Position numbers and translations under genes: made by a program
Source: Clostridia bacterium
GTDB lineage: Bacteria > Aerophobota > Aerophobia > Aerophobales > AE-B3A
Reading direction: 5' to 3'
Assembly (NCBI GenBank): GCA_009618505.1
Contig: WJOQ01000273.1
Coordinates: 1-17,757, forward strand
Length of the DNA stretch: 17,757 bases
Shown here: positions 1-6,896 of the stretch, piece after piece
Numbering within the stretch: the first letter of the stretch is position 1
How the letters are laid out: the number at the start of each line of letters is the position of its first letter
The notes under the pieces: generated by a model
What the model was told of the DNA's origin: nothing
Seen by the model: the letters and a program-made list of their open reading frames with translations, nothing else
Database searches by the model: none

Positions 1-1
1 A

Positions 2-661
2 GAGACCCTGTTAGATACTGCCAGGAATATCCTGGCTATGAAGGTAGATTGTTTTGTTCTTCGGCATTCTACTCCGGGAACTCCCCATCTTCTAGCTAAG
101 AAACTACCTGTTTCTATAATAAATGCAGGCGATGGAGCACACGAACATCCTACCCAGGCTCTGTTGGATCTTTATACTATTAGAGAAAAAAAGGGAAAGA
201 TAGAAGGGCTGAAAATAGCTATAGTAGGGGATATCGCCCATTCGAGAGTGGCGCGTTCTAATATATGGGGTATGTGTAAGTTAGGAGCTAAGGTAAGGGT
301 TTGCGGGCCCCCTACTCTTATTCCTCCCCTGATAGAAAAAATGGGAGTAGAGGTCTTCTATTCACTGGAAGATGCTCTGACAGGGGTAGATATAATAATG
401 ATGCTTAGAATACAGAAAGAACGCCAGAATAAAGGATTTCTCCCTTCTAATTCCGAGTATATAGATTTTTTTTCTCTCAATGAAGATAAATTGAACCTGG
501 CCCAGCCAGATGTTTTAGTGATGCATCCTGGTCCAGTGAACCGAGGGATAGAGCTGCCAGCAAGAATAGCTGATGGAGAAAAAAGTATCATTTTAGATCA
601 AGTGACCAATGGTGTAGCAGTGAGGATGGCTGTATTGTATCTACTCCTTGCTAAAAGATAG
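2..661 (+). CDS. pyrB: Aspartate carbamoyltransferase catalytic subunit, 5'-partial
   Basis: This enzyme condenses carbamoyl phosphate with L-aspartate, the committed step of de novo pyrimidine synthesis in the cytoplasm. The reading frame is open from base 2, so the N-terminal part lies outside the window. Visible family motifs are DTARN, HSTPGTP, the carbamoyl-phosphate signature [26 protein letters not shown], and the aspartate-loop motif [10 protein letters not shown] near the C-terminus. The ATG at 38 is internal to the conserved domain and is not the start. The gene ends 9 nt before pyrC, the usual pyrB-pyrC order, so the two are probably co-transcribed. Identity is secure. Any regulation such as an upstream PyrR attenuator cannot be seen here. 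Confidence 0.96.
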   Translation, partial: ETLLDTARNILAMKVDCFVLRHSTPGTPHLLAKKLPVSIINAGDGAHEHPTQALLDLYTIREKKGKIEGLKIAIVGDIAHSRVARSNIWGMCKLGAKVRVCGPPTLIPPLIEKMGVEVFYSLEDALTGVDIIMMLRIQKERQNKGFLPSNSEYIDFFSLNEDKLNLAQPDVLVMHPGPVNRGIELPARIADGEKSIILDQVTNGVAVRMAVLYLLLAKR

Positions 662-670
662 GAGAAGAAG

Positions 671-1957
671 ATGCCCGAGGGGCTTTTAATCAAGGAAGGG
701 AGGGTTTTAGACCCGGCCAGTAATCTGGATGAGATATGCGATGTGTTTATCAAGGAGGGCAAGGTAAGGAAGATAGCCAGAAATATTAATTTGTCTTATT
801 CTGAATTGATTGATGCTTCGGATAAGATAGTTATTCCTGGACTTATTGACATGCATGTTCACCTCCGGGAGCCAGGCAGGGAGGATGAGGAGACTATCGA
901 AAGTGGAAGTCGTGCTGCAGCCCGGGGGGGATTTACCACTGTCTGTTGTATGCCTAATACCGACCCACCCATTGATGATCCTTCTTTAGTGAAGTTCATA
1001 TATGAGCAGGCAAAGAATAAGGGAGTAGTAGAGGTTCTTCCGGTGGCTACTATTACTAAGAACAGAGAAGGAGAGGAATTATCACCTATGGGAAGGTTGA
1101 AAGAGGCGGGAGCTATAGCTTTTTCCGATGATGGGAGCTGGGTGACTAATTCAGCTCTTATGAGGAGGGCCCTGGAGTATGTGAAAATGCTTAGTCTGCC
1201 TATTATTTCTCATTGTGAGGATAAAAGTTTATCTGCTGAGGGGGTAATGAATGAAGGATATTTTTCTACCGTTAATGGTTTAGCAGGAATTCCTAGAGAG
1301 GCTGAAGAAGTAGCTATCTTTCGCGATTTGGCCCTGGCTAGAATGACTGATTCGTCTCTTCACCTGGCTCATGTTTCCACGGCTAATTCAGTTAGACTAA
1401 TCAGGAAGGCTAAGAACACGGGGATAAAGGTTACTGCTGAAGTCACTCCTCATCATCTGGCTATTAGTGATGAAGGAATAACAGATTTCAATACTAATAC
1501 CAAGGTAAATCCGCCTTTTAGAGGTAAGGAAGATATAGAACTGTTAAAGGAATCTCTCAGGGATAACACTATTGATGTAATAGCTACTGATCACGCTCCT
1601 CACACTGTAGAGGAAAAAGAAAGAGACTATGAAGAGGCTCCTTTTGGTATCATTGGTTTAGAAACTGCTTTGAGTTTGGTGCTCAGAGAAGTGGTGGAAA
1701 AGAAGGTTCTATCTTTAATGCAGGCTATAGCCAAATTAACTGTGAATCCTGCTCGTATTCTAGGGATTGATAGAGGAGAGATAAGGGAGGGGGTTAAGGC
1801 AAACATAACTATATTTGATCCAGGTAAAAGTTGGCTGGTCGGAGAGGAAGAATTTCTCTCCCAGAGCAGTAATTCTCCCTTCTTAGGATGGAAGTTACCA
1901 GGGAAAGTAGAATGGACAATTATAGGAGGAAAAATAGTTTATAGGAGTGAAAAATGA
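671..1957 (+). CDS. pyrC: Dihydroorotase (class I)
   Basis: This zinc amidohydrolase cyclises N-carbamoyl-aspartate to dihydroorotate, the step after PyrB. The 428-residue product has the normal length for class I enzymes. Metal and active-site residues are visible: His62 and His64 in DMHVHLREPG, Asp154 in FSDDGS, His181 in SHCED, His234 in HLAHVS and Asp307 in TDHAPH. The ATG at 671 is preceded by AGGAG at 660-664 with 6-nt spacing, which overlaps the pyrB stop. Its own stop overlaps the start of the HD-domain gene by 4 nt (ATGA), so translation is probably coupled. Nothing about it looks damaged. Confidence 0.97.
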   Translation: MPEGLLIKEGRVLDPASNLDEICDVFIKEGKVRKIARNINLSYSELIDASDKIVIPGLIDMHVHLREPGREDEETIESGSRAAARGGFTTVCCMPNTDPPIDDPSLVKFIYEQAKNKGVVEVLPVATITKNREGEELSPMGRLKEAGAIAFSDDGSWVTNSALMRRALEYVKMLSLPIISHCEDKSLSAEGVMNEGYFSTVNGLAGIPREAEEVAIFRDLALARMTDSSLHLAHVSTANSVRLIRKAKNTGIKVTAEVTPHHLAISDEGITDFNTNTKVNPPFRGKEDIELLKESLRDNTIDVIATDHAPHTVEEKERDYEEAPFGIIGLETALSLVLREVVEKKVLSLMQAIAKLTVNPARILGIDRGEIREGVKANITIFDPGKSWLVGEEEFLSQSSNSPFLGWKLPGKVEWTIIGGKIVYRSEK

Positions 1958-2514
1958 CAAAAAACGTACCGACCCGTGCAGAAGCTCTTGCTCTTCTAAA
2001 AGAATACAACAAGACGAATAGCTTGCTCAAACACGCCCTTTGTGTTGAGGGTGTTATGCGTTATATGGCTAGAAAGAGAGGGAAGGATGAAAACAAATGG
2101 GGAGTCATCGGGTTAGTGCATGATCTTGACTATGAGCGCTTTCCCGGTGAGCACTGCCATAAGACAGAGGAGATACTTAGTGCACACGACTGGCCAGAGG
2201 AATATGTAAGGGCCATTATTTCACACGGTTGGGGAGTTTGTACAGATGTTGAGCCAGTTAGTGAAATGGAGAAGGTTCTTTATGCTATTGATGAGCTTAC
2301 CGGTCTTATTACAGCGGTGGCGTTAGTACGTCCATCAAAGAGTGTTATGGACCTGGAAGCAAAATCAGTAAAAAAGAAGTGGAAAGATAAGAGGTTCGCT
2401 GCCGGCGTAAATCGTCCTATAATTGAAAAAGGAGCTGAAATGCTCGCTGTTGAGCTAACCGAGCTCATTACCGATGTAATTATGGGTATGCGCGAAACCT
2501 CCCAAGGAAAGTAA
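1954..2514 (+). CDS. HD-domain metal-dependent hydrolase
   Basis: This is a 186-residue protein of the HD superfamily (HDIG-type), whose members are metal-dependent phosphohydrolases. Visible metal-ligand candidates are His27, the His56-Asp57 pair in GLVHDLDY, His67 and His91 in SHGWG, and Asp113 in AIDELTG. The rest is helical, as expected for the fold. The substrate cannot be read from the sequence. Its position between pyrC and a TatD nuclease suggests a nucleotide or nucleic-acid housekeeping role, but that is inference. The start overlaps the pyrC stop (ATGA at 1954) and its stop overlaps the next ATG by 1 nt, so it is an internal operon gene. Confidence 0.85.
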   Translation: MTKNVPTRAEALALLKEYNKTNSLLKHALCVEGVMRYMARKRGKDENKWGVIGLVHDLDYERFPGEHCHKTEEILSAHDWPEEYVRAIISHGWGVCTDVEPVSEMEKVLYAIDELTGLITAVALVRPSKSVMDLEAKSVKKKWKDKRFAAGVNRPIIEKGAEMLAVELTELITDVIMGMRETSQGK

Positions 2515-3269
2515 TGTTTGACACGCATGCTCATCTTGCTGATGGGCGATTCAATGAAGACCGGTCTCAGGTTATTGAAAGGGCTTTGAAGGCAAAGGTC
2601 AAGGAGATTCTCTGTGTTTGCTGCAATGCTAAGGAGCTCAGTGTTTTCTGGCAGGCTCTTAGTTCCTATCCATTTATCTGGCTAGCAGCAGGAATTCACC
2701 CTCACGATGCATCAAAATACAAAGAAATGAAGAAGATGCTCGTTCCGGCCTTAAAAACAGAAAGGTTCTGTGCTCTGGGAGAAATTGGTTTAGACTACCA
2801 CTATATGAATTCACCTCGAGAAATTCAGAAGGAAGTTTTTAAAGCTCAACTCAAGTTTGCTCGAGAAAAAGACCTACCCGTTATTGTTCATACCCGGGAA
2901 GCAGCGGAGGATGCCTGGAAAATTCTTAAAGATGAAGCAATAAAGCAGGCAGTTATTCATTGTTTTTCCGGAGAGAAAAGAGAGTTAGAGAGATATCTTG
3001 AGTTAGGTTTTTATGTCTCATTCGCTGGAATGATAACTTTTCCCTCTGCCTCTAGTTTACGCAATCTGGTCTCGCTGGTTCCTTTAGATAAATTATTACT
3101 GGAAACGGACTGTCCCTATCTTGCCCCTCAGCCAGTTCGCGGAAGACGCAATGAGCCAGCTTTTGTGAAACATACTATGGAAGAGATAGCTCGTATTCGG
3201 CACATTCCTCCCGAAAAACTGGACGAAATCACCACTCAGAATGCCAGAATGTTGTTTAGAATCAGCTAG
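2514..3269 (+). CDS. TatD-family metal-dependent hydrolase (DNase)
   Basis: This is a TIM-barrel metallohydrolase of the TatD/YcfH family, known as 3'-5' exonucleases or D-aminoacyl-tRNA deacylase relatives. The 251-residue length is typical. Metal ligands are visible: His5 and His7 in FDTHAHL, Glu90 in LGEIGLDYH, His126 in IVHTREA, His149 in IHCFSG and Asp199 in ETDCPYLAP. The start is the ATG at 2514 in the TAATG overlap with the HD-domain gene. It is the last gene of the pyrimidine operon before the attC/cassette region. No terminator is evident directly after the stop. Confidence 0.94.
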   Translation: MFDTHAHLADGRFNEDRSQVIERALKAKVKEILCVCCNAKELSVFWQALSSYPFIWLAAGIHPHDASKYKEMKKMLVPALKTERFCALGEIGLDYHYMNSPREIQKEVFKAQLKFAREKDLPVIVHTREAAEDAWKILKDEAIKQAVIHCFSGEKRELERYLELGFYVSFAGMITFPSASSLRNLVSLVPLDKLLLETDCPYLAPQPVRGRRNEPAFVKHTMEEIARIRHIPPEKLDEITTQNARMLFRIS

Positions 3270-3323
3270 AAGGGACTCTTTTTCTAATCGTTCGGGCAGA
3301 AAAACCATAGTAGGCATATCAAT

Positions 3324-3341
3324 AAATAGGGACAGCGACCA
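3324..3341 (+). repeat. Solo end of the GGGACAGCGACC repeat
   Basis: These 18 bases match the left arm of the palindromic element at 6804-6896 exactly (6806-6823). Here there is no opposing arm nearby. The copy ends only 6 bp before the R'' box of the first attC site. The two copies are direct repeats flanking the cassette region and the dehydrogenase gene. Such motifs often mark ends of small mobile or REP-like elements, so this is probably a remnant or recombination scar. Confidence 0.7.
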
Positions 3342-3347
3342 GTAAAA

Positions 3348-3458
3348 GTCTAACAAGTCGTTACAGCGGACGGCGGGGGATGGGCGGCTTTTCAAAGTTT
3401 TGTTCTGTTTGTAAAGTCTAGTGGCAATCATCCCCGCTGTTGAACTCAACCGTTAGAC
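3348..3458 (+). other. attC-like integron recombination site 1
   Basis: The ends are a perfect 7-bp inverted pair: R'' GTCTAAC at 3348-3354 and R' GTTAGAC at 3452-3458, which match RYYYAAC and GTTRRRY. Inside them, ACAGCGG at 3363-3369 pairs with CCGCTGT at 3434-3440, extended by GGGATG/CATCCC. The strands also carry the asymmetric spacers AAGTCGTT and GAACTCAACC that are typical of attC. The 111-bp length is in the long attC range. The orientation (R' on the right) agrees with cassette genes on the plus strand. The site follows tatD and not a cassette gene, so it may be the left boundary of the array. Confidence 0.82.
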
Positions 3459-3503
3459 CAAGATAATCTATAGAAATGAAATAACAATATAATAAAATCG
3501 CCC

Positions 3504-3539
3504 TTGACTTACACAAGTATATGTGTTATATTTTGTGTA
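3504..3539 (+). promoter_or_regulatory. vapBC-1 promoter with overlapping operator
   Basis: TTGACT at 3504-3509 and TATATT at 3527-3532 are separated by 17 bp, a near-consensus sigma-70 promoter. TACACAA (3510-3516) and TTGTGTA (3533-3539) form a perfect 7-bp inverted repeat around the -10 box, and ACACA/TGTGT repeats lie inside it. This is the expected place for VapB or VapBC autorepression. The repressor is inferred, not shown. Confidence 0.75.
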
Positions 3540-3553
3540 GAAGGAGGTGTAAA

Positions 3554-3751
3554 ATGCCAACGAATTTGGCGTTAGATGACAAACTAATCATGCAAGCTCA
3601 AAAGGTTGGATATCATAAAACCAAAAAGGAAGCGGTAACAGCTGCCCTAAAAGAGTATGTCGCACACAAAAAACAGATGATGATTAAAAAATTATTTGGC
3701 ACGATTGATTTTAATAATAATTATGACTACAAAAAAGTAAGAAATCGATGA
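3554..3751 (+). CDS. vapB: Type II antitoxin, VapB family
   Basis: This 65-residue antitoxin should neutralise the VapC toxin encoded immediately downstream and repress the operon. The N-terminal segment TNLALDDKLI followed by KTKKEAVTAALKEY is the ribbon-helix-helix region typical of this VapB group. The acidic and aromatic tail around FGTIDFNNNYDY is the toxin-binding part. The start at 3554 is chosen because AGGAGGT lies just upstream; an in-frame ATG at 3521 falls inside the -10 region and would give an implausible Cys/Arg-rich extension. Its stop overlaps vapC by 4 nt (ATGA). It sits in attC-bounded cassette A. Confidence 0.9.
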   Translation: MPTNLALDDKLIMQAQKVGYHKTKKEAVTAALKEYVAHKKQMMIKKLFGTIDFNNNYDYKKVRNR

Positions 3752-4143
3752 GAGTATTAGTAGATACCTGTGTCTGGTCTCAAGTCCTACGACATAAAAA
3801 TCCTAACCTAGAGCTAACAAAAAAAATGAAAGATCTTATCAATGACGGTAGAGTTTGTATTATAGGCCTCATAAGACAAGAACTCCTTTCAGGAATACCA
3901 GACATAAAACAATTCAATCAACTAAAAGAACTACTTTCCTCTTTCGAAGACATTCCTCTTAAAACAGAACATTTCCTAAAAGCAGCCGAATTCACAAACA
4001 TATGCCGAAGTAAAGGGATTCAAGGCTCAACTATAGACTTCTTAATCTGCGCTGTGGCTCATTCAGAAAATCTTATGATTTTTACAACGGATAACGATTT
4101 TGAAAATTACAAAAAATACTTATCAATAAAATTAATAAAATAA
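3748..4143 (+). CDS. vapC: Type II toxin, VapC-family PIN ribonuclease
   Basis: This is a PIN-domain endoribonuclease of 131 residues. VapC toxins cleave tRNA or rRNA. The acidic metal-binding residues are visible: Asp6 in VLVDTCVW, the Glu in RQELLSG, the Asp in GSTIDFLICA and the Asp in TTDNDF. All four conserved positions are present, so the toxin appears intact. It overlaps vapB by 4 nt, so the pair is translationally coupled. The attC site begins only 2 nt after its stop codon, the usual compact layout of an integron cassette. The gene is more AT-rich than the flanking chromosomal genes. Confidence 0.92.
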   Translation: MRVLVDTCVWSQVLRHKNPNLELTKKMKDLINDGRVCIIGLIRQELLSGIPDIKQFNQLKELLSSFEDIPLKTEHFLKAAEFTNICRSKGIQGSTIDFLICAVAHSENLMIFTTDNDFENYKKYLSIKLIK

Positions 4144-4145
4144 TA

Positions 4146-4220
4146 CTCTAACAACTCCCTCCACCTGACCCTTCGTCACGGCTAACCGCTCTTCAGGGCA
4201 GATGAACTCAAATGTTATCT
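4146..4220 (+). other. attC-like integron recombination site 2
   Basis: R''-like CTCTAAC lies at 4146-4152 and a degenerate R'-like GTTATCT at 4214-4220. The L boxes are better: CACCTGACCC at 4162-4171 pairs with GGGCAGATG at 4197-4205, leaving one unpaired A and one mismatch. An unpaired base of this kind is a hallmark of folded attC. AACAACTCC and GAACTCAAA spacers are also typical. At 75 bp and located directly after vapC-1, it closes cassette A. The imperfect R' suggests it may be decaying. Confidence 0.68.
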
Positions 4221-4233
4221 AAAATAAGAAAAC

Positions 4234-4262
4234 TTGACAAATATGCATTGATGATGCATAAT
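4234..4262 (+). promoter_or_regulatory. vapBC-2 promoter with overlapping operator
   Basis: TTGACA at 4234-4239 and CATAAT at 4257-4262 are separated by 17 bp. TATGCAT (4242-4248) and ATGCATA (4254-4260) form a perfect inverted repeat within the spacer and the -10 box, and ATGATACAT just downstream is a related half-site. This layout suggests autoregulation by the VapBC-2 complex. The operator differs in sequence from that of vapBC-1, so cross-regulation is not expected. Confidence 0.75.
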
Positions 4263-4300
4263 GATACATCTATTATTGCGTATATTGGGAGGCGTGGACC

Positions 4301-4495
4301 ATGAGAACAACCTTGAACATTGAAGACAAACTGATTGATAAAGCTTCGAAGTTGACGGGTGTCAAAGAGAAGACCTCTCTGGTCAGACTTGGCTTGGAAG
4401 CTCTGATCAGTCGCGAAAGCAGCAGAAGGCTGGCGAAACTTGGGGGGACTGAGAAGAGGCTGAGAACAATACGTCGCAGAAGATCAGGGGGATAG
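4301..4495 (+). CDS. vapB: Type II antitoxin, VapB family (second module)
   Basis: This 64-residue antitoxin begins MRTTLNIEDKLI, the ribbon-helix-helix start typical of one VapB group, and continues with TGVKEKTSLVRLGLEALI. The C-terminus, GGTEKRLRTIRRRRSGG, is a basic tail seen in this group. The start follows GGGAGG at 4288-4293. It is separated from its toxin gene by 5 nt. It is less AT-rich than vapBC-1 and unlike its neighbours in codon use, which fits separate acquisition as cassette B. Confidence 0.9.
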   Translation: MRTTLNIEDKLIDKASKLTGVKEKTSLVRLGLEALISRESSRRLAKLGGTEKRLRTIRRRRSGG

Positions 4496-4500
4496 ATTGC

Positions 4501-4863
4501 ATGGTTCTGGTTGATACTTCTGTATGGGTCTCTCACCTACGGGACAGTCATCCACGGATGGTATCGCTGTTAAATGACGGTGATGTTGTGTGTCACCCTT
4601 TTATCATTGGGGAACTCTCATGTGGGAATCTCACCAATAGGTCCGAGATATTGTCGTTGTTGCACTCATTGCCGATGGTGGATCAGGTTGAGCACGAGGA
4701 AGTACTGCAATTCGTGGAAATCAATGATTTGATGGGCAGGGGCCTCGGCTATGTTGATGTACATCTGCTTGCCTCGGCTGTTCTATTTGGGGCTTCGATC
4801 TGGACTCTTGACAGGAAACTTCGGGTAGTCTCCTCAGAGCTGGGTGTGTGTCACAGTCGATAA
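4501..4863 (+). CDS. vapC: Type II toxin, VapC-family PIN ribonuclease (second module)
   Basis: This 120-residue PIN-domain ribonuclease has the acidic residues of an active toxin: the Asp in MVLVDTSVWVSHLR, the Glu in IIGELSCG, the Asp in GYVDVHLLASA and the Asp in WTLDRKL. It begins 5 nt after vapB-2, with GGGGGAT in the end of that gene as ribosome binding site. The third attC starts 3 nt after its stop, as expected for an integron cassette gene. It is clearly diverged from the first VapC, so the two modules are independent acquisitions and not a tandem duplication. Confidence 0.92.
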   Translation: MVLVDTSVWVSHLRDSHPRMVSLLNDGDVVCHPFIIGELSCGNLTNRSEILSLLHSLPMVDQVEHEEVLQFVEINDLMGRGLGYVDVHLLASAVLFGASIWTLDRKLRVVSSELGVCHSR

Positions 4864-4866
4864 GGA

Positions 4867-4938
4867 AGACAACAAGGCGCTGCACCTGACCGTTATTCCG
4901 CTATGCTCAAAAGCGGCAGGTGAGCTTGGTCGTTAAGA
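4867..4938 (+). other. attC-like integron recombination site 3
   Basis: CACCTGACCG at 4883-4892 pairs with CGGCAGGTG at 4914-4922 with a single unpaired A. Flanking AACAAGGCGCTG and GAGCTTGGTCGTTAAG closely resemble common environmental attC sites. The R' box is GTTAAGA at 4932-4938, while the R'' box (AGACAAC, 4867-4873) is degenerate. The central segment has GCGG/CCGC pairing around a short loop. The site is 72 bp long, has the same orientation as the other two and directly follows vapC-2. Confidence 0.82.
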
Positions 4939-4973
4939 TGATAAGTATTACTACCGGGTAGATGGAGGGCTAG

Positions 4974-5240
4974 ATGAACATACTGAAAAGAACCAACCGC
5001 TTTTATTACACAAGGCCAGACGGTTATTCTCAAATCAGGGTTTATCACAAAAAGGGGTCAGGAAAGAAGATGCCACGATATCTTTTGAAATGTGGTTGTT
5101 GCGATGAGAAGCTGGAGATATACTACGATGGCGAAGGACTTGAAATCAATGGTGTAAACGGTTCGACAGATGATTGGCGTGAGATTCTTCTTCCGCTATT
5201 GCAAATTGAGAAAAAAGGTGATAAACTTATCGCCAGATGA
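4974..5240 (+). CDS. Small uncharacterised protein with a CGCC motif
   Basis: I do not recognise a characterised function. The 88-residue product is basic and aromatic at its N-terminus (RTNRFYYTRPDGYSQIRVYHKK). It then has LLKCGCCDEKLEIYYD, with Cys40, Cys42 and Cys43 that might bind metal, and a final INGVNGSTDDWREILLPLL segment. The overall style resembles hypothetical proteins often carried as integron cassettes. The start follows GGAGGG at 4964-4969. It begins 35 bp after attC site 3, so it could be the gene of a third cassette whose own attC is lost or lies beyond the next gene. Confidence 0.65.
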   Translation: MNILKRTNRFYYTRPDGYSQIRVYHKKGSGKKMPRYLLKCGCCDEKLEIYYDGEGLEINGVNGSTDDWREILLPLLQIEKKGDKLIAR

Positions 5241-5265
5241 GATCAATTATACCAAAGGAGAAAAA

Positions 5266-5643
5266 ATGTCAGTATTACCAGAAAAAGTGAGTAAGGCATG
5301 GAACGATCGTAAGGGGCCAGTTGTATTGACCACGGTGGATAAAAATGGAATTCCAAATGCTATTTATGCTACCTGTGTCAGCAAATTTAGTGAAGATACC
5401 ATAGTAGTTGCGGATAACTATTTCAACAAGACAAAAAAGAATATTTTTGCAGGAAGCAAAGGCTCTCTTCTTTTCATTACTAATGGTGGTAAAGCGTTTC
5501 AAATTAAAGGCTCAATTGAATATCATAAGGACGGTAAGATTTTTGAAGATATGAAGAGTTGGAATCCAACGGGGCATCCAGGTCATGCTGCTGCAGCATT
5601 GAAAGTTGAAGAAGTTTATTCTGGTGCAGAGAAACTTTTGTAG
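5266..5643 (+). CDS. Pyridoxamine 5'-phosphate oxidase-like (PNPOx) flavoprotein
   Basis: This 125-residue protein has the split-barrel FMN-binding fold of the PNPOx-like family. The features are GPVVLTTVDKNGIPNAIY at about 18-34, TIVVADNYFNKTKKNI in the middle, and KGSLLFITNGGKAFQIKGS, the usual strand pair around the flavin site. Members range from FMN reductases to uncharacterised redox proteins, so the substrate is unknown. The ATG at 5266 is chosen because AAAGGAG lies 5 nt upstream; the longer in-frame start at 5170 would overlap the previous gene heavily. It lies 25 bp after that gene and may share its transcript. No attC is seen after it. Confidence 0.82.
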   Translation: MSVLPEKVSKAWNDRKGPVVLTTVDKNGIPNAIYATCVSKFSEDTIVVADNYFNKTKKNIFAGSKGSLLFITNGGKAFQIKGSIEYHKDGKIFEDMKSWNPTGHPGHAAAALKVEEVYSGAEKLL

Positions 5644-5743
5644 GTATAATAAGATGCCTGTATTTATTAGCATTATAAAAATTGTCTAGAATGCGAAGAT
5701 ACAACCGCATAAAAACATAAAGGAAATTTAGAAGGAGGGGGAG

Positions 5744-6805
5744 TTGGCAAAGGATTACAAAATAGCGGTGATTCCGGGAGATGGAATAGGGCCAGAGGTA
5801 GTAAGAGAGGCACTTAAGATTTTGCAGATAGTGGCCGAGAAAGAAGAGTTTAAATATGAGACTATTGAGTATGATTTTGGAGGAGAGAGATACCTTAGAA
5901 CGGGTGAGGCATTGCCCGGTTCTGCTCTGGAGGAATTGAAAGAAGTAGATGCTATTTATTTAGGAGCAATAGGGCATCCCGATGTTAAGACAGGTATTTT
6001 AGAGCAGGGAATTCTCTTGAAAATCCGTTTTGGGCTTGACCAGTATATAAATCTTCGTCCGGTGAAGCTTTATCCTGGCGTCTGGACACCTTTAAAGGAT
6101 AAAGGTCCCAAAGAGATAGATTTTGTAGTAGTGAGAGAAAATACAGAGGGACTTTATCTAGGAATAGGCGGATTTGTTAAAAAGGGGACAGAGGATGAGA
6201 TTGCTGTTCAGGAGATGGTAAACACGAGAAAGGGAGTAGAGAGGTGTATCAGATATGCTTTTGAATATACCAAAAAGAGAAACAAAGAAAGCAAACTTAC
6301 TCTTTGTGATAAGGCAAATGTACTTGTCTTTGCTCATGATCTCTGGCAGAGGGTATTTGAAGAGGTAGGAAAGGAATATCCCTCCATAAAGAAAGACCAT
6401 GCTTTTGTTGATGCTGTCTGTATGTGGATGGTAAAGAATCCGGAGTGGTTTGATGTGATAGTTACCTGCAATATGTTCGGTGACATAATTACTGATCTGG
6501 GAGCTATGATTCAGGGAGGGATGGGTATAGCAGCAGGAGGTAATATTAATCCAGAGGGCGTTTCTATGTTTGAGCCTATTCATGGCTCTGCCCCTAAGTA
6601 TACAGGAAAGAATGTAATTAATCCTCTGGCGGCTATTGCAGCTATGGGAATGCTCCTGGAGTATTTGGGAGAAAAAAAGGGAGCAGATTTGGTGGATAAA
6701 ACTATAGCCAGGACTCTTTCATCGGGCAAGATTAAGGATTTATCTACTCAAAGCGGCTTAAAAACGGATGAAATTGGTGATATGATAGTTAAATCTATAA
6801 TATAA
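5744..6805 (+). CDS. leuB: 3-isopropylmalate dehydrogenase-like (isocitrate/isopropylmalate dehydrogenase family)
   Basis: This is an NAD(P)-dependent beta-decarboxylating dehydrogenase of 353 residues. Substrate and metal residues are visible: Arg95 and Arg105 in LLKIR...NLRPV, Arg131 and Tyr138 in RENTEGLY, Lys190 in DKANVL, Asp223, and Asp247/Asp251 in FGDIITD. The coenzyme loop is [15 protein letters not shown] near 276-290. The EQGILL stretch before Arg95 fits the Glu-Leu specificity helix of LeuB better than isocitrate dehydrogenase, but substrate assignment is inference. The start is TTG, set by AAGGAGG at 5732-5738. It stands alone without leuA/C/D, and its stop codon falls inside the inverted repeat that follows. 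Confidence 0.85.
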   Translation: MAKDYKIAVIPGDGIGPEVVREALKILQIVAEKEEFKYETIEYDFGGERYLRTGEALPGSALEELKEVDAIYLGAIGHPDVKTGILEQGILLKIRFGLDQYINLRPVKLYPGVWTPLKDKGPKEIDFVVVRENTEGLYLGIGGFVKKGTEDEIAVQEMVNTRKGVERCIRYAFEYTKKRNKESKLTLCDKANVLVFAHDLWQRVFEEVGKEYPSIKKDHAFVDAVCMWMVKNPEWFDVIVTCNMFGDIITDLGAMIQGGMGIAAGGNINPEGVSMFEPIHGSAPKYTGKNVINPLAAIAAMGMLLEYLGEKKGADLVDKTIARTLSSGKIKDLSTQSGLKTDEIGDMIVKSII

Positions 6806-6896
6806 AAATAGGGACAGCGACCATTTATCCGATAGTAATGTACACACAAAAAGTAGTCTTTTGTCCTTTTAATAAATGGTCGCTGTCCCTATTTTT
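6804..6896. repeat. Perfect 24-bp inverted repeat element between convergent genes
   Basis: The left arm (6804-6827) and right arm (6873-6896) are perfect reverse complements, built on AATAGGGACAGCGACCATTT, with a 45-bp AT-rich centre. The arms overlap the stop codons of both convergent genes. In RNA they would form a strong hairpin, and A- and T-runs lie at the outer ends, so it can serve as a bidirectional terminator. The shared 18-bp end at 3324-3341 suggests a dispersed, possibly transposable repeat family. Confidence 0.9.

Larger units (their letters stand above)
3348..4938 (+). mobile_element. attC-bounded gene-cassette cluster with two VapBC cassettes, no integrase
   Basis: Three attC-like sites in the same orientation enclose two toxin-antitoxin modules, each ending a few bases before the next attC. 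Cassette A runs from the R' of site 1 to the R' of site 2 (about 3453-4214). Cassette B runs from there to the R' of site 3 (about 4215-4932). Each carries its own promoter and operator, which is common for toxin-antitoxin cassettes in sedentary integrons. The cluster may extend right through the next two genes (4974-5643), but I see no fourth attC. No tyrosine recombinase or attI is present in the window, so it resembles a cluster of attC sites lacking an integrase. Confidence 0.75.

Noticed and set aside
3096..3449. Minus-strand open frame of 117 codons
   Set aside because: It overlaps the end of tatD and most of attC site 1, so it is a chance frame.
5644..5743. A fourth attC site after the PNPOx gene
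   Set aside because: I found no R- or L-box pairing of the attC type in this gap.
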